Positions 34,423-42,411 of a stretch of DNA of 64,000 nt are shown here, in pieces; positions within the stretch are counted from its first letter, which is position 1; every line of letters begins with the position of its first letter. Origin of the DNA: Butyrivibrio sp. (GTDB taxonomy: Bacteria > Bacillota > Clostridia > Lachnospirales > Lachnospiraceae); the NCBI GenBank assembly GCA_015056565.1, contig SVGB01000008.1, positions 40,324 through 104,323 on the forward strand. Reading direction: 5' to 3'. The notes beneath the pieces were generated by a model. The model did no database searches. It had not been told where the DNA came from and saw only the letters and a list, made by a program, of their open reading frames with translations. The position numbers and the translations under genes were made by a program.

Positions 34423-35943
34423 TTACTGCTTTCTCTTATAAAGATAGTAGTCTTCTTCGTATTCCGGTTCGTCACTATGGAAGCTGTCAACAAGCTCGTA
34501 GCGTAGATCCACGTCCAGTGGTGCCTCACGGACAGCTATTATGTACTCTGTGGCCGCTTCATCCACATACCTTTGCTGCTCTTTAAACAAAGTCGGAAGC
34601 CCGATACCGTTGGTCTGGAAGTACTCGCAGGTAGGCACTATTCCTGTTATTGTGTAAAGACCTGTATCAAGACCTCCAAGATTTACCAGAGTATCTTTTT
34701 CATTAAGGTATGAGGCCGCCTTATAGAGCCAGAATGACTCTTTGTCCATTTTTCTGAAGTCACTGCTTACGCAGTTATTTGCTGCAAATACAGTACTGAT
34801 GACAAGCACTGCAGCAAAAGAAGCAGTAAGGATAGCCGTTCTTACAGGGCTGCTTAAATTTGTCATCTTCACAGGTAGCTTTACTAATAGCTCTCCCAGA
34901 TATGCCAGACCCCAGATAGCAAATACCATAAGGGGTATTGAGTAGTACTGAAGCTTGTTGCCCCCAAAGAAGATAACAAAAAAGGTAAGACCAAACATCA
35001 CCGGCATTACCAGCCTCTTTAATATTCCCTTTTCCATAAACAGCTGCAGGAAAATGCCAGGAATAATAAATATAAAGTATGAGAAACTGTCCTCTATAAG
35101 GAACAGCAGAACCTTGGCAAGTTCATAGAATCTTGAGAACACGCTCCTACTAACTTCATCTACCTTGCTGTAGAAAAAGAGATTGTTGTAGATATAGCAT
35201 CTGTACCAGTCATCCAGACTCCCGGTAGCTAAAAAGTAAATAAGCCAAGGAATAGAGGGAATGCAGGCAAAGAGGATAAAACGGATAGCCTTCTTAAACG
35301 CATCCCCTGCCCCAGTTTTAAAGATGCAGCAGATCACCGCGATCACAAACCACCCAAAATAAAATCCCAGCATTGTGTACTTGATCTGGGCAGTTATCCC
35401 TGCGAAAATCCCAACAATTGCAAAGGCTCTTTTCACCCCTGCCTCATCAAGTCTCTCCTGTAGGATTTTATCCAGGGCATACAGGCTATAAGCAAACATT
35501 GGAAGACAGAACTCCTCTGCAGCTCCTCCCTTGTAAAAGCTCCAGGAGGAATATACGCCTGCTGCCAATACCGGAGTCAGAAACGCCACTATAGCCTTGT
35601 TACTGCGTGCTGCAATAGTCTTAAATCCATAGAATAAAAAGATTGCCGCTGCAATAACTTCAAAAATGAACACTCCAAAGAAGGTTTTGTTAGAAATAAG
35701 GTATGCTATCCCATAAAGAAGATACAGATAGGGGCCCTTCTGGTCATAGAGATCTCTGTAGATCACCATGCCATTCATCATGCCCTTGCCCATGGAGAAA
35801 TAGCTGTTAACATCATCCCAGTTATTGCACATGTACAAAAAAGAAGATCTGGTGGTAAACAGCAAAATAAGAAAAGCGCAAGCTACGCTTACAAACAGTT
35901 CAATATGATCCTTAATATAATCAACCATCTTCTGTGGCATCAT
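34423..35943 (-). CDS. Polytopic membrane glycosyltransferase, GT-C/PMT_2-like
   Basis: A 506-residue protein with about eleven membrane segments and a short soluble tail. After the first segment it has NNWDDVNSYFSMGKGMM and then GMVIYRDLYDQKGPYLYLLYG, typical of the ArnT/PMT_2-type GT-C enzymes that use polyprenyl-phosphate sugars on the outer face. The paired aspartates in the first loop are the expected catalytic position. It is the first gene of the minus-strand run and is followed by the UbiA-type enzyme, which might make its donor. Confidence 0.78.
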   Translation of the reverse strand: MMPQKMVDYIKDHIELFVSVACAFLILLFTTRSSFLYMCNNWDDVNSYFSMGKGMMNGMVIYRDLYDQKGPYLYLLYGIAYLISNKTFFGVFIFEVIAAAIFLFYGFKTIAARSNKAIVAFLTPVLAAGVYSSWSFYKGGAAEEFCLPMFAYSLYALDKILQERLDEAGVKRAFAIVGIFAGITAQIKYTMLGFYFGWFVIAVICCIFKTGAGDAFKKAIRFILFACIPSIPWLIYFLATGSLDDWYRCYIYNNLFFYSKVDEVSRSVFSRFYELAKVLLFLIEDSFSYFIFIIPGIFLQLFMEKGILKRLVMPVMFGLTFFVIFFGGNKLQYYSIPLMVFAIWGLAYLGELLVKLPVKMTNLSSPVRTAILTASFAAVLVISTVFAANNCVSSDFRKMDKESFWLYKAASYLNEKDTLVNLGGLDTGLYTITGIVPTCEYFQTNGIGLPTLFKEQQRYVDEAATEYIIAVREAPLDVDLRYELVDSFHSDEPEYEEDYYLYKRKQ

Positions 35944-35972
35944 AAACCTCTTAGCATTTAAATATCTGAAAA

Positions 35973-35981
35973 ATTATATCA
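35973..35981 (-). promoter_or_regulatory. Extended -10 promoter for the 35943-16803 run
   Basis: On the minus strand the sequence reads TGA-TATAAT, a full extended -10 with a perfect hexamer, about 23 nt of leader before the ATG at 35943. The -35 is weak (TGTAAA). It would drive the long glycan run on this strand. Confidence 0.55.
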
Positions 35982-36039
35982 CAACCCTCAGGATTTTTAC
36001 ACCAATTCTCCCGTGCAGTAATTATCGTTATAGCGTTAA

Positions 36040-36124
36040 TTTCTTAAGACTTTCTTAAGATTAACAGCAGATTTTCTTAATTTTGTACCAAAAGTATTTT
36101 AATTTTCATTTCAGGTGATAAAAT
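36040..36124 (+). promoter_or_regulatory. 11-bp-phased direct repeats, OmpR/PhoB-type operator, with candidate -10 boxes
   Basis: TTTCTTAAGAC (36040-36050), TTTCTTAAGAT (36051-36061) and TTTCTTAATTT (36073-36083) are spaced at exact multiples of 11 bp, with a degenerate unit at 36062-36072. Such 11-bp phasing is typical of OmpR/PhoB-family response regulators. A TATTTT at 36095-36100 lies 11 bp beyond the array, and TAAAAT at 36119-36124 is another possible -10. No good -35 is present, as expected for an activated promoter. Confidence 0.55.
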
Positions 36125-36150
36125 ACCCATGAAAGTGAGGAATTAAGAGT

Positions 36151-37386
36151 ATGAAAAAAAGAATTTCGAGTATTTCAGCGCTTCTTGTTGCTGTGAGCAT
36201 ATCACTATGCGGATGTTCACTGCCGGAAGAATCCGTAAAAGAAGCAACTGAATTTCTAAATGATAATGGAGATGTTACAGAAGAAAGTGACGCTGCATCC
36301 AGCCTGTCAAGCGAGATCATCGTCATAAACGATCTCTTCGAGCCTCTCCTTGAAGAAAAAGCAGCCCAAGAAGCATCCACGGAGGCTACTACAGAGGAAG
36401 AGCAGGCACCTGCAGAAGATGACGGAAGAGACCATGAGGTCAACATTGTTTTCTTTGGAGACAGTCAGCTTGCCAATGGCAGAGACGACGGAACGTCAAT
36501 TGCCAATTTTATGCAGAGCAGGATACCCTACTCACGCATATACAACATGGCAATAGGCGGAACATCAGCATCTTTAGAGCAGACAACTTCCTCTGCATCA
36601 GCTGAGAACATGACAAGTACCTGTTTCCTTGGGATGGCTTACTGCTTTGCCGGCAAGTCCGACAGAAATGCCACTCTTTCCGAGAAACATCCTGACATCC
36701 TTGAAACCATGAACTCTATTGACCCTGCCGATGTAGATTACTACTTCATCAGCTATGGTACCAACGACTTTTTAAATCAGGCGCCTCTTGATGTATCCGT
36801 ATACAGCTCAGAGAACGAAAAAGCTCACGCACTGTACAACTCCATGGCAACCGCCATTGAAACTCTAAAGGCAATAAGTCCTGATGCACACTTTATCATC
36901 ATGACTCCATTTTACGGATTATATGTTTCACCTGATGGCACTTACATAGGGGATTCATATATAGTCAGCAATGGCGTTGGAACCCTGTCACAGTATGCTG
37001 ATAAGGTGAAAAATGTTGCAGAGGACGTAGGCGAAATCTTATTTGATGGCATGTATGGTAGCAAGTTTGACCTGTATCTTGACACAGCAAACGAGTACCT
37101 TATGGACAACCTCCATCTTTCTCTCAAAGGAAGACAGATCGTTGCAAGGCTCCTTGCCCACGAAGTTAACTTCCGCGAAGACAACGAGCCCTACGCATAC
37201 TGTGAAACGGACTTTGTAAAAATAGCCGAGTTCGACCCGGATGAATACTACCGCTATGACGAGGGGCAGATGAAGAGCTACTTCCCGGAATCCTGGGAGA
37301 AATATATAAAGGGAACATTCCCTCTTGCACAACCATCTCAGGAAGCGCTGGACGCATACAAGGCTGAACAGGAAAACGGCGGCTGA
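36151..37386 (+). CDS. SGNH/GDSL hydrolase-like lipoprotein
   Basis: A 411-residue exported lipoprotein. The lipobox is SLCGC with the acylated cysteine at residue 22. A Glu/Ala/Thr-rich linker (about 25-95) follows, then the SGNH domain with FFGDSQL (S105), YNMAIGGTSAS, YGTNDF and MDNLHLSLKG. All four blocks are intact, in contrast with the related protein at 25924-26976. Role: probably deacylation or acyl transfer on a surface glycan. GAGG lies about ten bases before ATG, and the promoter carries phased operator repeats. It is transcribed divergently from the 35943 gene. Confidence 0.85.
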   Translation: MKKRISSISALLVAVSISLCGCSLPEESVKEATEFLNDNGDVTEESDAASSLSSEIIVINDLFEPLLEEKAAQEASTEATTEEEQAPAEDDGRDHEVNIVFFGDSQLANGRDDGTSIANFMQSRIPYSRIYNMAIGGTSASLEQTTSSASAENMTSTCFLGMAYCFAGKSDRNATLSEKHPDILETMNSIDPADVDYYFISYGTNDFLNQAPLDVSVYSSENEKAHALYNSMATAIETLKAISPDAHFIIMTPFYGLYVSPDGTYIGDSYIVSNGVGTLSQYADKVKNVAEDVGEILFDGMYGSKFDLYLDTANEYLMDNLHLSLKGRQIVARLLAHEVNFREDNEPYAYCETDFVKIAEFDPDEYYRYDEGQMKSYFPESWEKYIKGTFPLAQPSQEALDAYKAEQENGG

Positions 37387-37396
37387 TAGAGAAGGG

Positions 37397-37468
37397 AAGA
37401 CAGGGGGACGGTTCTAGTGTCTTATTTTATTTGGATAAAACAAGACACTAGAACCGTCCCCCTGTCTT
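37397..37468. repeat. REP-like long inverted repeat
   Basis: Two perfect 27-bp arms, 37397-37423 and 37442-37468, contain GACAGGGGGACGGTTC and its complement around an 18-nt loop, whose inner bases pair further (ATTTTAT with ATAAAAC, one mismatch), leaving a TTGG tip. A partial third arm, CTAGAACTGTCCC, follows at 37470-37482. Similar GGGACGGTTC hairpins are widespread intergenic repeats in clostridia. It could also terminate the upstream SGNH transcript, since a T7 run follows some 40 bp later. Confidence 0.85.
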
Positions 37469-37517
37469 ACTAGAACTGTCCCTTATCTTCTCGTGTCTCC
37501 CACTGTCTCTTTTTTTA

Positions 37518-37526
37518 TGCTATGAT
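37518..37526 (+). promoter_or_regulatory. Extended -10 promoter placing the start at the CotH ATG
   Basis: TGC-TATGAT (37518-37526) is an extended -10 box. The expected transcription start, 7-8 bases downstream, coincides with the ATG at 37534. No Shine-Dalgarno sequence exists before this ATG. This suggests a leaderless mRNA. Confidence 0.4.
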
Positions 37527-37533
37527 GTGATTT

Positions 37534-39627
37534 ATGAATACATATAGAAAAAAAATCACAATCTGTCTGCTCATTGTAGTGGCACTCATAATCTTTCTCA
37601 CCTTCGCCCTCAGGGATAAACCCGGAGAGCGTTTTCATGACCTCGTTTTAGAAAATCAGGAATATCAGTCTCTTATGAATTCCCGAACCGAAACCACTAA
37701 CCTCTTTGATGGCATCATTATTGAAGAGCAGGAACTGTTCTACGACAGTACTGAAGACTACTATATGTATTCTCTTATCAATGACGATGCTAACGCCTTT
37801 GATCCATCTGTGAAACTTAAGTCCACTCATTCAGGGCTTAAGATCGCATTCCTTGAAAAAGAAATATCTAAGGATCTGATATCTCAAAATGGCACCATAG
37901 ATTTTATTGTCTATGACCGCACAAGGTATCAAAGATCCCATCTTAAGTGCACCACTCTCCCAGTTATATCTATAAATACGTCCCAGGAAGATCTCATGAC
38001 CCGTGATGATATTACCATGAGCTTGAAACTCTTTGACAACAGTCAAGATGCCACGGACCGATTTACAGTCACAGATGGTCTGATCCACAGACGAGGAAAC
38101 AGCAGTTTTGCTTTTCCAAAGGGTTCCTACAAATTATCACTTACCCGAAAATCATCAACTGGTAATAGCCACACAAACAGTATGTCGCTGCTTGGAATGC
38201 CTGCGGACGATGACTGGATCCTGACCTCAATGTATGGCGACAAAGAGAAGATACGAGATGTCTTTTCAACTAATCTGTGGGCTGCATCCTTTGGTACTGA
38301 CAACAAGGCAGGGATCAACTTCGGAACAGAGTTTAAATATGTGGAAGTCTTTATAAATGGCAAGTACAACGGAATTTATGCGTTAGGATACAAGCTAAGA
38401 AACGACCAGCTTAAGATTTCCAGAAATAGCAACGACAGAGTTCTGTTTTACAACGAAGACCAGCCACCATACACTCCATACTATGTGGACAGATTTGGAA
38501 ATGTGGCCAATTTTTCGGTCCTTAGCGGTCAGTCATCAGATTGCTTTTCTTCTTTCAGGGAATACCTGATGAGAGTATATTTTAGCCAAGGCAATAAAGA
38601 AGCGCTTTATGATCTGGTGGATATAGACAATATCGTAGACTATTTTCTTTTCATCAACTTTATCCAGGGTATGGATAACACCACCTGGAATCAGAACATG
38701 CTGCTGGACAAGAATGGCGATAAATATACCCTGTACTACTCACCATGGGATATGGATTACACCTTTGGCCGCAGCTACTATGCCGAAACAGTTTCAGCAG
38801 AGCATTATGCCCTCTCACCTGAGGATATGTTTCTAGTAAACTATGGCACCATCGGAAGTCTCATAAAGTGCGATGAAGACGCTTTTTCAGATAAGATGCG
38901 GGAAAAGTATGATCAGATGAGAGCAACCCTCTGGTCTGATGAGCAGATTGATGCTCTTATATCAGAATATGAAAGTCAGATCTTCTCCTCCGGAGCGTTC
39001 CTGCGTGAGTGCAGCGTCTGGGATAATGTAGATGAAAGCGACAACGTATCCGGACTTTCAAGATTTAGAAGCTATGTCCACGAGCGACTTAAGGCAATGG
39101 ATAAATTTGTGAATGATCCTGACTACAGCCTTTCTGATGAGGATGAAGAACTGTCATTTGGAATGGCAGAAGGATATCTGGCTGCAAGGCTCATGTTTGA
39201 AGATACCGAAGCCATAAGGCTTTTAGAGATCAAAGATCCTCAGATCCTTGACTATGCTTCTTATCAGGAAACAATGAAATCTCTTGGTATTCCTGAAGAT
39301 ATGATAAAAACTGATGGCTCCGTCAGAGACCAGTTATGTTACTACGGTGATGATGCCTACTACTGGTCTATACCAGAAGACACTGAGCTGATCGCCAAAA
39401 ACGGAGAAGATGCGCCAATATGCTCTTCTGACTTCTTTAAAGGCGAGTCAGTTATTCCATTGCCACAGGGTGACTTATCCTATCACGCGGGTGGAGATGG
39501 GTCAGAAACAATATACCTCGGAGATGAGCCTTTATTTAGCCTTGAATCAACTACAGATGATTATTGCCTTAGGCTCATCATCATCAATCCAGAAACCATG
39601 ACCCTTGAAGATATATACCAGTGGTAA
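37534..39627 (+). CDS. CotH-family protein kinase-like protein, membrane anchored
   Basis: A 697-residue protein with an N-terminal membrane segment (about residues 9-27). A CotH domain follows: RRGNSSFAFPKGSYKLSL, MSLLGMPADDDWIL, GDKEKIRDVFSTNLW, then KYVEVFINGKYNGIYALG and the metal-binding-type YYSPWDMDYTFG. CotH enzymes phosphorylate spore coat proteins in Bacillus; many other Firmicutes have extracellular relatives of unknown target. A C-terminal region of about 180 residues does not match any domain I know. The gene lacks a ribosome binding site, and a leaderless start is proposed. Confidence 0.85.
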   Translation: MNTYRKKITICLLIVVALIIFLTFALRDKPGERFHDLVLENQEYQSLMNSRTETTNLFDGIIIEEQELFYDSTEDYYMYSLINDDANAFDPSVKLKSTHSGLKIAFLEKEISKDLISQNGTIDFIVYDRTRYQRSHLKCTTLPVISINTSQEDLMTRDDITMSLKLFDNSQDATDRFTVTDGLIHRRGNSSFAFPKGSYKLSLTRKSSTGNSHTNSMSLLGMPADDDWILTSMYGDKEKIRDVFSTNLWAASFGTDNKAGINFGTEFKYVEVFINGKYNGIYALGYKLRNDQLKISRNSNDRVLFYNEDQPPYTPYYVDRFGNVANFSVLSGQSSDCFSSFREYLMRVYFSQGNKEALYDLVDIDNIVDYFLFINFIQGMDNTTWNQNMLLDKNGDKYTLYYSPWDMDYTFGRSYYAETVSAEHYALSPEDMFLVNYGTIGSLIKCDEDAFSDKMREKYDQMRATLWSDEQIDALISEYESQIFSSGAFLRECSVWDNVDESDNVSGLSRFRSYVHERLKAMDKFVNDPDYSLSDEDEELSFGMAEGYLAARLMFEDTEAIRLLEIKDPQILDYASYQETMKSLGIPEDMIKTDGSVRDQLCYYGDDAYYWSIPEDTELIAKNGEDAPICSSDFFKGESVIPLPQGDLSYHAGGDGSETIYLGDEPLFSLESTTDDYCLRLIIINPETMTLEDIYQW

Positions 39628-39655
39628 AACAGTAAATAGACAGAGGTTTAACAAT

Positions 39656-41389
39656 ATGAAAAAAGTGTACAAACCACTCACAATAATCGTAGTCTCCCTG
39701 ATAATATGGATCCTCAGCGTTAAGTTTGGAGGTCTTCACTATCAGGACAACGATGATACTATCATGAACATGATCGCTGCAGGAGCCTACGGCGAAGGAT
39801 CACAATACCTGATCTGCAGTGGTATCATCATTGGCCGTCTCATAAAGGCTCTCTATGGGATTTTCCCTGGTGTCAACTGTTATCTGTGGACATTCCTAGT
39901 CCTTAACCTTATATCAGTTATCACCATCGCCACGGTAATTTCAGATGAATTTGACATTCCTGGCGCTGCAATAACCGCCATTTTGGTAAACCTCTTTTTT
40001 GCAAAAGACTTCTATATTGACCTTCAATTTTCCAAAAATGCTGCAATGTATGCAGGTGCCGGTTTCTTCCTTCTACTAAGCTACCTTTATAGAGGAAATA
40101 AGAGTGTTTTCAGACTCCTTGTCACATCTTTCCTTTTCCTCATCTCTTACTCGGTGAGAAAAGAAGGATTCTTTTTCCTTCTGCCTTTTGGGCTTGTAGG
40201 CATCGCAGTTGTAGCCATTCCAATTATCCGTAAGAAGAAAAGCGCAAGATTCCTCCTGCCTGTCCTGATCCCACTGTTTAGCGCACTGTTATCCCTTGGT
40301 GCCAACTACTATACCTTCGCCCTGGATCCCGACTGGAAGGAATACTACGACAGGGATATGATCCTCACAGACAAAAGAGATTTTGGTAACTACAATTTCG
40401 AATGGAACAAGGAAGAATACCTTGAAGCCGGATTTACAGAGTGGGATTTTACTCTTCTTGATATGTGGTACTACAACGACGTGGACAACTTCTCTTTAGA
40501 AAAGATCAAGAAAATGGAAGAAATCGGACAGTCCACAAGAGTTGCCAGGATCCGCATCGAGGCATCTGTTTTTTCAGATACCTTTATGATTATCAGGGAT
40601 TCATTTAAGGAAGGTCCACTATCAACAGCTACTATAGCAATAATTTTAATATCTGCAATCTACTGCATCAGACGAAAGAAATATCTTGGACTTATTAGGA
40701 TACTGATATTAACCGGTGGTATTTTCATGGAATGCTACTACCTCGCCTGCATAAGAAGGGCCCTTTGGAGAGTTGAATATGGCTCCTGGCTTGCAGGGGG
40801 ACTGATGATAATAGGAAGCGTAATTCTTCCTGATATGAAGTCGATAATTGACAGCGTTAACCAAAAACTTCAGAACATCAAAAACGGCAACTTGATCAAA
40901 CGGGCATCTCTTTGTGTTATATCTGCAGCCACAGTCCTTATCACTTTTATATGGCAGGGCAAGGTCCTTGACTATAGCTATGACAACTATGCGCACTCCG
41001 GCGACGGCACTTATGAGCTGTTTCAGAAAATAACCAAAGTGGATGATAAGTTCTTTGTTGTAAGTATTGACGATATGTTTGGGGGACTATGCGGAGCCAG
41101 AAATATCATGGAAATTGACAGAAGATACGCAGGACTTTTTCACAATGTCACAGCCGCTGGTAACTATGTGATCCCTGCACCAAATGGCATGTACTACGCT
41201 CACCAGAGAGGAATAACCAATGTCTTTGGCTCTCTTGCAGACAGAGACGATATGTATTATATCGGAGGCGGCGAGCGCATGGGCTATATACTAATGTACA
41301 TCAACGAGAAATACGGACCTGGAATTAGTGTCCGTGAAGAAGAATTTGATGGTTTTACAGCCTGGAAATATTTTAGAACAGGTACCTAA
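39656..41389 (+). CDS. Polytopic membrane protein, unknown, GT-C-like
   Basis: The start was chosen at ATG 39656, with AGAGG nine bases upstream; the longer open frame overlaps the CotH gene. The 577-residue protein has about eleven membrane segments and a soluble tail of about 130 residues. HYQDNDDTIMNMIAAGAYG after the first segment places an acidic pair in the position seen in the DUF6056-like proteins of this window. The tail has MFGGLCGARNIMEIDRRYAG. Likely an extracytoplasmic glycosyltransferase; this is inference from layout. Confidence 0.65.
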   Translation: MKKVYKPLTIIVVSLIIWILSVKFGGLHYQDNDDTIMNMIAAGAYGEGSQYLICSGIIIGRLIKALYGIFPGVNCYLWTFLVLNLISVITIATVISDEFDIPGAAITAILVNLFFAKDFYIDLQFSKNAAMYAGAGFFLLLSYLYRGNKSVFRLLVTSFLFLISYSVRKEGFFFLLPFGLVGIAVVAIPIIRKKKSARFLLPVLIPLFSALLSLGANYYTFALDPDWKEYYDRDMILTDKRDFGNYNFEWNKEEYLEAGFTEWDFTLLDMWYYNDVDNFSLEKIKKMEEIGQSTRVARIRIEASVFSDTFMIIRDSFKEGPLSTATIAIILISAIYCIRRKKYLGLIRILILTGGIFMECYYLACIRRALWRVEYGSWLAGGLMIIGSVILPDMKSIIDSVNQKLQNIKNGNLIKRASLCVISAATVLITFIWQGKVLDYSYDNYAHSGDGTYELFQKITKVDDKFFVVSIDDMFGGLCGARNIMEIDRRYAGLFHNVTAAGNYVIPAPNGMYYAHQRGITNVFGSLADRDDMYYIGGGERMGYILMYINEKYGPGISVREEEFDGFTAWKYFRTGT

Positions 41390-41409
41390 CCTAATAGGTA
41401 CCTGTTTTT
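41378..41409 (+). terminator. Intrinsic terminator of the 36151-41389 unit
   Basis: A perfect 10-bp stem, ACAGGTACCT (41378-41387) and AGGTACCTGT (41396-41405), an 8-nt loop and TTTTT. The left arm overlaps the last codons of the membrane protein gene. On the minus strand no T run follows. Confidence 0.85.
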
Positions 41410-41419
41410 CTTTGACATA

Positions 41420-42391
41420 TTAGTTGTGATCAGCTTCATCTTTTGCAAGATCAGTCTCTTTATGCCTCTGGAGCATGTTGAGCTGCATCTCGAACTGGCG
41501 TCTGTCATTGATGGCCAGGGTAGAAAGGATTATCCCTGCAAACACACTTATGACCGCAGCCATCATGACAAAGCAGCAGACAATCAGCGTAGGAATCTTG
41601 GGAACTAGATGTGTTGCCCAGTATTCCATAAGGATTGGGATAAAGAACCCCACGGAAAGCGCTGCCAGAATAACAGCCACAATCATAAAGAACCCAAAAG
41701 GCTTGTAGCTGCGATACAGCCTTGCAATAGTCTTAAGGACCTTAAATCCGTCTGCGTAGGTATTGAGCTTACTTACAGAGCCTTCCGGCCTGTCACGATA
41801 ATCTATTACCACGTTATCTATCTGCATATTGTTGTAGACAGCATGAATAGTCATCTCAGTTTCAATCTCAAATCCCTTTGACAGTACTGGAAATGTCTTA
41901 ACAAACTCATAGGAAAAAGCTCTGAAGCCTGTCATAATATCCCTTACGTTGCACTTAAAGAGCTTGTTGATACTGCCACGGACCAGGTTATTTCCAAAGT
42001 TGTGGAAAGGCCTCTTGTTCTCCTGATAGTAGGTTGATGAAAGCCTGTCTCCCACTACCATGTCTGAGTTGTGGTTAAGAACAAGGTCAACCATCTCAGG
42101 GGCTGACTCCATTGGGTAGGTGTCATCTCCGTCAACCATTACATATACAAGAGCGTCGATCTCGCGGAACATACGCCTTATAACATTTCCCTTACCCTGC
42201 ATATATTCGTTTCTGACAATAGCTCCAGCCTCAGCTGCAATCTCAGCTGTGCGGTCCTTGGAATTGTTGTTATAAACATAGATGGTGGCATCAGGGAGCG
42301 CAGCCTTGGCGTCCTTTACAACCTTACCTATGGTCTTTTCTTCGTTATAGCATGGAATCAATACTGCAATCTTATCCAATGTAACCCTCAT
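41420..42391 (-). CDS. Family 2 glycosyltransferase with C-terminal membrane segments
   Basis: A 323-residue enzyme of the polyprenyl-phosphate mannose/glucose synthase kind. It has LIPCYNEEKTIGKVV, the metal-binding MVDGDDTYP, DIMTGFRAFS, GFEIETEMTIH and RPEGSVSKL, followed by two membrane segments. It probably makes a lipid-linked sugar for the GT-C proteins at 43508-46808 upstream in the operon. It is distinct in sequence from the GT2 at 3458-4420, so two different donors may be made. Confidence 0.88.
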   Translation of the reverse strand: MRVTLDKIAVLIPCYNEEKTIGKVVKDAKAALPDATIYVYNNNSKDRTAEIAAEAGAIVRNEYMQGKGNVIRRMFREIDALVYVMVDGDDTYPMESAPEMVDLVLNHNSDMVVGDRLSSTYYQENKRPFHNFGNNLVRGSINKLFKCNVRDIMTGFRAFSYEFVKTFPVLSKGFEIETEMTIHAVYNNMQIDNVVIDYRDRPEGSVSKLNTYADGFKVLKTIARLYRSYKPFGFFMIVAVILAALSVGFFIPILMEYWATHLVPKIPTLIVCCFVMMAAVISVFAGIILSTLAINDRRQFEMQLNMLQRHKETDLAKDEADHN

Positions 42392-42411
42392 TTCCGATAA
42401 CCAGATCTGTA

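Noticed and set aside
41378..41409. Bidirectional terminator between the convergent genes at 41389 and 41420
   Set aside because: The hairpin has a T run only on the plus strand; the minus-strand side reads CTAAAA.
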